From Clostridia bacterium (lineage in GTDB: Bacteria > Bacillota > Clostridia > Oscillospirales > Acutalibacteraceae): a DNA stretch of 64,000 bases. Each line of letters opens with the position of its first letter. Position 1 is the first letter of the stretch. Of this stretch, positions 59,076 to 64,000 are shown piece by piece. The stretch is taken from NCBI GenBank assembly GCA_017473165.1, contig JAFUNA010000023.1, positions 1 through 64,000 of the forward strand. Direction: 5' to 3'. The notes beneath the pieces are model-generated. The model was not told the origin of the DNA, searched no databases, and saw only the letters and a program-made list of their open reading frames with translations. A program made the position numbers and the translations under genes.

Positions 59076-60638
59076 ATTAACACACAGGTGTCCCTTTGGA
59101 TTTTAATTCTTGTTGCCGTTATCGGTGTAATAGGCATGGTACTCATGTTTATTCTCGGCGGTTTACATAGAAAGAAAATCGCTGAGGCAGCAATCGGCTC
59201 CGCTGAACAGGAAGCAAACAAAATCATCAGCGATGCAATGACAACTGCCGAAGCAAAGAAAAAAGAAGCCATCCTTGAAGCAAAGGATGAAATCCACAAG
59301 CAGAGAACCGAAACCGAAAAAGAGCTCCGTGAAAGACGCAATGAAGTTCAGCGTATGGAACGCAGAATCAATCAGAAGGAAGAAACTCTTGACAAAAAGA
59401 GCGAAAACCTCGAAAAGAAGGACGAAGTTCTCAACGGAAAAATCAAGGCTGCCGATGAACGCCTTGAAGAAATCGAAAGCATCAAAAAGAGCCAGTTTGA
59501 AATGCTCGAAAGAATTTCGGGCTTCACCAAGGAACAGGCTAAAGAGTATATTCTCAACGCTCTCGATGAAGACCTCAACCACGAAAAGGCTGTTAAAATT
59601 CAGGAAATCGAGCAGAAAACAAAAGACGAAGCAGACCAGATGGCAAGAGAGATTATCACAACCGCCATTCAGCGCTGCGCTGCCGACCATGTTGCAGAGG
59701 CAACGGTTTCCGTTGTTGCTCTTCCCAACGACGAAATGAAGGGCAGAATCATCGGCCGTGAAGGCAGAAACGTAAGAACACTCGAAATGATTACGGGTGT
59801 TGACCTTATTATTGACGACACTCCCGAAGCTATCACCGTTTCAAGCTTCGACCCCGTTCGCAGAGAAATTGCAAGACTCACTCTTGAAAAGCTCATTGCA
59901 GACGGCAGAATTCACCCCGCAAGAATCGAAGAGATGTACGAAAAAGCAAAGCGTGAGGTTGAAACAACCATCAAGCAGACCGGTGAACACGCTCTCATCG
60001 ATGCAGGCGTAAACAACGTTCATCCCGAAATCGTTAAGCTTATCGGTAAGCTCAGATACCGCACAAGCTACGGTCAGAATGTACTTAACCATTCACTCGA
60101 AGTTTCCTATATCGCAGGTCTTATGGCTTCGGAACTTGGCACCGATGTAAAGACCGCAAAGCGTGCAGGCTTGCTTCATGATATCGGTAAGGCTCTTGAC
60201 CACGAAATGGATGGCTCACACGTTGACCTCGGCGTTGAATTCGCAAAGAGATATAAAGAAAACGAAAACATTCTTCACGCAATCAAGGCTCACCACGGTG
60301 AGGTTGAGGCGAAAACAATCACGGCAATCCTTGTTCAGGCTGCTGACGCAATTTCCGCAGCAAGACCCGGTGCAAGACGTGAGGATGTTCAGAACTATAT
60401 CAAGCGTCTTGAAAAGCTTGAAGAAATCGCAAACTCCTTTGAAGGTGTTGAGCGTTCATTTGCAATTCAGGCAGGCCGTGAAGTCAGAATTATGGTTAAG
60501 CCCGAGGTTGTTAACGACGATAAGATGGTGCTTCTTGCAAGAGATGTTGCCAAAAAGATCGAGGACAGCATGGAATATCCCGGTCAGATTAAAGTTAACC
60601 TTATCAGAGAAAGCAGAACCATCGACTACGCAAAATAA
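59076..60638 (+). CDS. rny: Ribonuclease Y
   Basis: This protein of about 520 residues is the membrane-bound endoribonuclease that starts mRNA decay in Firmicutes. It has an N-terminal transmembrane helix (about 6-30), a long charged coiled coil (about 35-190), a KH domain with [19 protein letters not shown], and an HD domain with [30 protein letters not shown] and [12 protein letters not shown]. The only start placed correctly behind AAGGAGG (59061-59067, 8-nt gap) is ATT at 59076; the next candidate, GTG at 59088, is 20 nt away. Length with ATT matches the family. ymdB follows, as in Bacillus. Confidence 0.95.
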   Translation: MNTQVSLWILILVAVIGVIGMVLMFILGGLHRKKIAEAAIGSAEQEANKIISDAMTTAEAKKKEAILEAKDEIHKQRTETEKELRERRNEVQRMERRINQKEETLDKKSENLEKKDEVLNGKIKAADERLEEIESIKKSQFEMLERISGFTKEQAKEYILNALDEDLNHEKAVKIQEIEQKTKDEADQMAREIITTAIQRCAADHVAEATVSVVALPNDEMKGRIIGREGRNVRTLEMITGVDLIIDDTPEAITVSSFDPVRREIARLTLEKLIADGRIHPARIEEMYEKAKREVETTIKQTGEHALIDAGVNNVHPEIVKLIGKLRYRTSYGQNVLNHSLEVSYIAGLMASELGTDVKTAKRAGLLHDIGKALDHEMDGSHVDLGVEFAKRYKENENILHAIKAHHGEVEAKTITAILVQAADAISAARPGARREDVQNYIKRLEKLEEIANSFEGVERSFAIQAGREVRIMVKPEVVNDDKMVLLARDVAKKIEDSMEYPGQIKVNLIRESRTIDYAK

Positions 60639-60646
60639 TATCAAAT

Positions 60647-60677
60647 GGGCTGCCTAATACGCAGCCCTTAACTTTTT
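60647..60677 (+). terminator. Hairpin between rny and ymdB
   Basis: GGGCTGC (60647-60653) pairs with GCAGCCC (60661-60667), followed by TTAACTTTTT. Because ymdB starts 16 nt later without an evident promoter, it may be a partial terminator or a processing/stability element. Confidence 0.65.
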
Positions 60678-60692
60678 GAAAGGGAGAAAAGA

Positions 60693-61463
60693 ATGAATAT
60701 TCTCGTTATCGGTGACGTTGTTTCGTCAATAGGATGCGAATTCCTGCGGAATGTGCTGCCGTCATTCAAAAGGCTCAAGGGAATAGATTTCTGCATTGCA
60801 AACGGCGAAAATTCCGCCGTGGGCAACGGCATCACTCCCTTTTCGGCACAGTATCTTTTCGACAGCGGCGTTGATTTTATTACAACGGGCAACCATGTTT
60901 ACCGCCGCAGGGAAGTTTATGAAATGCTCGATGAGCGTGACGATATCATAAGACCCGCAAACTTCAGCAAGGGCAATCCGGGCAAGGGATATTCCGTTGT
61001 TGACATGGGCTTTGCGAAGATTGCGGTCATAAACCTTGCAGGCATGGTTTATATGGACAGATGCGACAATCCTTTCAAGGTGATTGATGAAATTCTGCCC
61101 GAAATTTCCGACTGCAAAATAAAGCTGGTTGATTTTCATGCGGAGGCAACCGCAGAAAAAGGGGCAATGGGCTTTTATCTTGACGGAAAGGTGTCCGCCG
61201 TTTTCGGCACTCACACCCATGTCATGACAAACGATGCCCGAATTCTGCCAAACGGCACGGCATACATCACGGATATCGGAATGACGGGACCGAAGAATTC
61301 CGTTCTCGGAGTCAAGCCCGAAATTTCGATTGAGTGGCTTAAAACAGGTATGCCTGCAAGATTTGACACAGCCGACGGCGAGTGCATTCTGAACGGCTGT
61401 ATTATTGAAATTGACAACAGAACGGGCAAGGCGTTGAGCGTTGAGCCCGTTACCATAGAGTGA
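60693..61463 (+). CDS. ymdB: YmdB family metallophosphoesterase
   Basis: This 256-residue cytoplasmic protein is a YmdB (TIGR00282) phosphodiesterase; the Bacillus homologue cleaves 2',3'-cyclic nucleotides and affects biofilm and RNase Y-related RNA levels. Metal-site motifs in order are NILVIGDVVSSIG, IANGENSAVGNGIT, TTGNHVYRR, VDFHAEATAEK and GTHTHVMTNDARILP. GAAAGGGAG precedes ATG. It keeps the conserved position behind rny. Confidence 0.93.
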   Translation: MNILVIGDVVSSIGCEFLRNVLPSFKRLKGIDFCIANGENSAVGNGITPFSAQYLFDSGVDFITTGNHVYRRREVYEMLDERDDIIRPANFSKGNPGKGYSVVDMGFAKIAVINLAGMVYMDRCDNPFKVIDEILPEISDCKIKLVDFHAEATAEKGAMGFYLDGKVSAVFGTHTHVMTNDARILPNGTAYITDIGMTGPKNSVLGVKPEISIEWLKTGMPARFDTADGECILNGCIIEIDNRTGKALSVEPVTIE

Positions 61464-61467
61464 TTTT

Positions 61468-62178
61468 ATGCAAAAATTATTGAGCTATATGCGTTCCGCT
61501 TGTCAGCAGTATGACATGATAAAAGACGGCGACAGAATAGCCGTTGGTGTGTCGGGCGGCAAGGATTCCGTTGCGTTGCTTGCGGCAATGGCGGATTTAC
61601 GCAGATTTTATCCCGCAAAATTCGAGCTCGTTGCAATCACCCTCGACCCCCGATTCGGCGGGGTTGACGGCGATTACAGCGAGATTGAGGAGCTTTGCAA
61701 AAAGCTTGACGTTGAATACCATATAAAACGCACGCAGCTTGCGGAGGTTATTTTTGACATCCGAAAAGAGAGCAATCCCTGCAGTCTTTGTGCCCGCATG
61801 AGAAGGGGAGCACTCCATGATGCTTCAAAGGAGCTGGGCTGCAACAAAATCGCACTCGGTCATCACCTTGACGACGTTGCGGAAACGTTCATAATGAACC
61901 TTTTCAACGGCGGCACGCTGGACTGCTTTATGCCCGTGACGTATCTTTCACGCAAGGATATTTATATGATAAGACCGATGATTTTTGCCCGTGAAAGCGA
62001 CTGTGCAAGGGTGGTACGCAGAGGAGAATTGCCCACGGTCAAGAGCAAATGCCCCGCCGACGGCACAACCGAAAGGCAGGAGGTCAAGGAGTTTTTAAAT
62101 TCCCTCGAGAAGAAATACGGCAATGTGCGTGAAAAAATTCTCGGAGCAATGCAGCGCAAAGAAATCAACGGTTATTAA
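61468..62178 (+). CDS. ttcA: TtcA-like tRNA 2-thiocytidine biosynthesis ATPase
   Basis: This 236-residue PP-loop protein resembles TtcA, which thiolates cytidine 32 of tRNA using an Fe-S cluster. It has IAVGVSGGKDSVALLAAM (PP-loop SGGKDS), NPCSLCARMRRG with the central CxxC, IALGHHLDDVAETFIMN, and a later SKCPADG Cys. Length is somewhat below the 250-310 of classical TtcA. It starts 4 nt after ymdB, so the genes are likely co-transcribed. A different tRNA thiolation target is possible. Confidence 0.85.
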   Translation: MQKLLSYMRSACQQYDMIKDGDRIAVGVSGGKDSVALLAAMADLRRFYPAKFELVAITLDPRFGGVDGDYSEIEELCKKLDVEYHIKRTQLAEVIFDIRKESNPCSLCARMRRGALHDASKELGCNKIALGHHLDDVAETFIMNLFNGGTLDCFMPVTYLSRKDIYMIRPMIFARESDCARVVRRGELPTVKSKCPADGTTERQEVKEFLNSLEKKYGNVREKILGAMQRKEINGY

Positions 62179-62179
62179 T

Positions 62180-62683
62180 ATGGAATTACCTAAAAGAAAG
62201 CAAAACAGACTAAAAGGTTATGATTATTCCCAAAACGGAGTGTATTTTTTAACTGTTTGTATTAAAGACAAAGAATGTATATTAGGCAGGATTGTAGGGG
62301 ACGGCGTCCTCGACGTCCCGCAGATGATTCTTTCGGATTACGGTAAGATTGTAGAGAACCGCATTGACGAAATACAAAGGACATATGAAAATATAACAAT
62401 TCAAAATTATGTTGTTATGCCCAATCATGTCCACTTGTTGATTTTGCTTTACTCTGACGAAAATGTTTTAAAGGAAAACGTTTCAAAATCGGTACAAAAT
62501 AATGAGATAGCAAAATTGGTTTCAACAATGAAAAGGTTTATCAACAGAGAAATCGGCTTTAATATATGGCAACGTTCATACCATGACCATGTTGTTCGAA
62601 CAGAGGCGGCTTATAATACGATTTGGGAATATATTGATAATAATCCTGCAAGATGGCGGGAAGATTGCTATAATAAGGAATAA
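62180..62683 (+). CDS. REP-associated tyrosine transposase (RAYT, Y1_Tnp)
   Basis: This 167-residue protein is a Y1-type HUH transposase of the RAYT group, single-strand DNA nucleases linked with dispersed palindromic repeats. Landmarks are YDYSQNGVYFLTVCIKDKEC, the metal-binding HUH motif in VVMPNHVHLLILL, IWQRSYHDHVVRTEAAYNTI with the catalytic Tyr, and YIDNNPARW. A 28-nt REP-like sequence is embedded in frame (62293-62320), encoding IVGDGVLDVPQ, and an inverted copy lies just downstream. It begins 1 nt after the ttcA stop, with no ribosome site of its own in the gap. Confidence 0.9.
   Translation: MELPKRKQNRLKGYDYSQNGVYFLTVCIKDKECILGRIVGDGVLDVPQMILSDYGKIVENRIDEIQRTYENITIQNYVVMPNHVHLLILLYSDENVLKENVSKSVQNNEIAKLVSTMKRFINREIGFNIWQRSYHDHVVRTEAAYNTIWEYIDNNPARWREDCYNKE
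62293..62320 (+). repeat. REP-like palindromic element inside the RAYT gene
   Basis: The 28-nt sequence beginning TGTAGGGGACGGCG and ending GACGTCCCG forms a GGGACG/CGTCCC hairpin and is the exact reverse complement of 62705-62732. A shorter relative, GGGGTCGACGTCCCCTACA, lies at 8050-8068. Confidence 0.85.
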
Positions 62684-62704
62684 ATTGTGCAGCGTTGCTG
62701 CACC

Positions 62705-62732
62705 CGGGACGTCGAGGACGCCGTCCCCTACA
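62705..62732 (-). repeat. REP-like palindromic element downstream of RAYT, inverted copy
   Basis: A perfect inverted copy of 62293-62320 (28 of 28 nt), located 21 nt after the RAYT stop and 9 nt before the ribosome site of dcd. With the internal copy it makes a long inverted repeat that brackets the 3' two thirds of the transposase gene. Confidence 0.85.
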
Positions 62733-62753
62733 CAAATATTCAGGAGGATTTTA

Positions 62754-63290
62754 ATGATTTTATCGGATAAAACATTAATAAAAATGATTGAGGACAAAAG
62801 TCTTGTTGCAGAGCCCATTGAGCCCGCACAGATTCAGCCCGCAAGCATTGACATAAGACTCGGCAACACCTTCAGCATCGTCAAGGATTCCTCAACGGGT
62901 ATAATCAACCTTGAGGACAAGATTGAATATGAAACAATCGAAACAGATACTTATGTTTTGCTGCCGGGACAGTTTGTTCTTGCAACAACCATGGAATATT
63001 TTGAGCTTCCCGACGATTTGACTGCATTTGTTGAGGGCAGAAGCTCCCTCGGAAGAATGGGTCTGTTCATTCAGAATGCAGGCTGGGTTGACCCCGGCTT
63101 CAAGGGCGAAATCACCCTCGAATTGTTTAACGCAAACCGCTGTGCAATCGAGCTCAAGGCAGGCCGCAGAGTAGGTCAGCTTGTTTTTGCAAAAATGGAC
63201 GAAAAAGCACTCAACCCCTACAGAGGCAAGTACCAGGGTCAGAGAGGTGCAACAGGTTCAAGAGTGTTTATGGATAAGGAGATAAAATGA
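62754..63290 (+). CDS. dcd: dCTP deaminase
   Basis: This 178-residue enzyme converts dCTP to dUTP (or, in the bifunctional type, directly to dUMP) for thymidylate synthesis. Motifs are QIQPASIDIRLGNTF, the active-site segment FVEGRSSLGRMGL with Arg and Ser plus the downstream Glu in FKGEITLELFN, and the C-terminal YQGQRGATGSR that closes over the triphosphate. ATG at 62754 follows AGGAGGA; the frame open upstream of it runs through the REP element and is not coding. It overlaps the next gene by 4 bp. Confidence 0.95.
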   Translation: MILSDKTLIKMIEDKSLVAEPIEPAQIQPASIDIRLGNTFSIVKDSSTGIINLEDKIEYETIETDTYVLLPGQFVLATTMEYFELPDDLTAFVEGRSSLGRMGLFIQNAGWVDPGFKGEITLELFNANRCAIELKAGRRVGQLVFAKMDEKALNPYRGKYQGQRGATGSRVFMDKEIK

Positions 63291-63700
63291 GAAAAACCGA
63301 ATTGTTAAAAAACGTTGCTAATTTGTTTGATTTCAAAACCCTTACCGATAAAAACGGCAACGAGTATGTGGTTTATGCCGATTCAAAAATCACCGAAACA
63401 GATTTTGATATCGAGGATAAAACTCAATTTGAGGCTCTTGAAACCCACGTTCATCTGATTGATAATGTAAAAAAGAATGATTTCAATGATTTGGTTGAAA
63501 TAGGCAGAATTCTGGGCAAAACCCAATTGAACGCACTTAAAACAAAATACCCCGACAAGGAATTCTGTGTTTTTGTGACGGTTGATGTCGGTGAATCAAT
63601 GATAATCAGATTTCATCAGGTTTGGGAAAACGAGCCTGTTTATTATAGACCCGATGACTTCAATTCGGATAAAACAAAAGTGTTGATGTTTAGAAAATAA
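63287..63700 (+). CDS. Hypothetical protein coupled to dcd
   Basis: This 137-residue protein is not recognised. It is soluble and acidic, with a mixed alpha/beta pattern: an N-terminal helix ([15 protein letters not shown]), a hairpin ([12 protein letters not shown]), a central helix pair and a C-terminal strand pair ([20 protein letters not shown]). It overlaps dcd by ATGA, so it is co-translated with it. Confidence 0.6.
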   Translation: MRKTELLKNVANLFDFKTLTDKNGNEYVVYADSKITETDFDIEDKTQFEALETHVHLIDNVKKNDFNDLVEIGRILGKTQLNALKTKYPDKEFCVFVTVDVGESMIIRFHQVWENEPVYYRPDDFNSDKTKVLMFRK

Positions 63701-63725
63701 ATCTTTTTACGGAAGGATGACATAT

Positions 63726-64000
63726 ATGAAATACGCAGTTATACTTTATGACGGAATGGCGGATTATCCCGTTCCCGCACTTGACGGCAAAACTCCCATG
63801 GAGCTTGCAAAAAAGCCCAATTTTGATGCTCTTGCAAAGAAGGGCAGAGTGGGTCTTGTCAAAACCGTTGCCGACGGTCTGAAACCCGGCAGCGACGTTG
63901 CAAATTTAAGCGTTCTCGGCTATGACCCCAAGGTCTGCTACACAGGCCGCTCACCCCTTGAAGCGGTCAGCATCGGCGTTAAGATGAAGGACACAGACGT
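63726..64000 (+). CDS. apgM: 2,3-bisphosphoglycerate-independent phosphoglycerate mutase, ApgM type (partial, runs off the window)
   Basis: Only the first 91 residues are inside the window. They match the archaeal-type cofactor-independent phosphoglycerate mutase (ApgM), which interconverts 3- and 2-phosphoglycerate: [20 protein letters not shown] with the first metal Asp, [19 protein letters not shown], and [18 protein letters not shown] carrying the catalytic Ser. AAGGATGA lies 6 nt before ATG. The frame is open to the right edge. Confidence 0.9.
   Translation, partial: MKYAVILYDGMADYPVPALDGKTPMELAKKPNFDALAKKGRVGLVKTVADGLKPGSDVANLSVLGYDPKVCYTGRSPLEAVSIGVKMKDTD

Noticed and set aside
62583..62753. 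Upstream extension of dcd through the end of the RAYT gene
   Set aside because: It would translate the REP-like element and ignores the strong AGGAGGA site before ATG 62754; the family start fits the shorter form.

Overview
The window looks like a chromosomal stretch from a low- to mid-GC Firmicute of class Clostridia, most likely an uncultured gut Oscillospiraceae/Ruminococcaceae-type organism. The grounds are the dgt-dnaG-rpoD operon, the RNase Y-YmdB pair, LexA, MecA, a T-box upstream of thrS, ECF-type vitamin transport, LCP and DUF4474/DUF4430 proteins, and frequent TTG/GTG starts behind strong AGGAGG sites. The taxonomic call is inference; no rRNA or tRNA gene was recognised. One gene runs off the right edge, and the left edge carries a 5'-truncated gene.

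Layout. 1-7.9 kb: a phosphatase fragment, a GNAT acetyltransferase, a secreted GH51 arabinofuranosidase, a secreted GDSL/SGNH esterase, then on the minus strand an OPT peptide transporter with a PqqD-like partner, and two divergent XRE-type regulators. 7.9-12.6 kb: a repeat-rich gap, a GH2 glycosidase, a ZIP metal transporter, rpe, and mecA convergent with rpe. 12.7-25.2 kb (all plus): a reduced Rnf-like D-E-A membrane cluster joined to a small membrane protein and a GH13 enzyme, then an LCP protein, a transglutaminase-like protein, the folate genes folE-folP-folB-folK, a parvulin-type foldase and an ABC exporter. 25.2-29.6 kb: nadD-yqeK fusion, rsfS, leuS, rpsU. 29.6-42.7 kb: two exported minus-strand proteins, a phosphosugar mutase, an orphan Card1-like (DUF1887) nuclease, an HD hydrolase, a two-component system, lexA and a serine hydrolase.

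42.7-51 kb holds two riboswitch-controlled units: a yybP-ykoY (Mn2+) riboswitch before a P-type cation ATPase, and a cobalamin riboswitch before an ECF transporter (T, fused double ATPase, S) and a DUF4430 lipoprotein, which together look like a vitamin B12 uptake system. An iron-containing alcohol dehydrogenase sits between them. 51-58.9 kb: a ferritin-like hypothetical, an amidohydrolase, then rpoD, dnaG, dgt and thrS on the minus strand, with thrS behind a T-box leader. 59-64 kb: rny, ymdB, ttcA, a REP-associated transposase (RAYT) with its own REP-like repeats, dcd, a hypothetical and the start of apgM.

The observations most worth a second look are: (1) the Rnf-like D-E-A cluster, which lacks the B, C and G genes, three of the four conserved A/E cysteines and the usual flavin-attachment motif of D; (2) two unlinked arrays of short, mutually different hairpins each followed by ATATCAC at about 20-nt spacing; (3) the RAYT gene with a perfect 28-nt inverted repeat, one copy inside its own coding sequence and one just downstream; (4) the stand-alone Card1-like nuclease; and (5) two genes, nadD and rny, whose only well-placed start codon is ATT.
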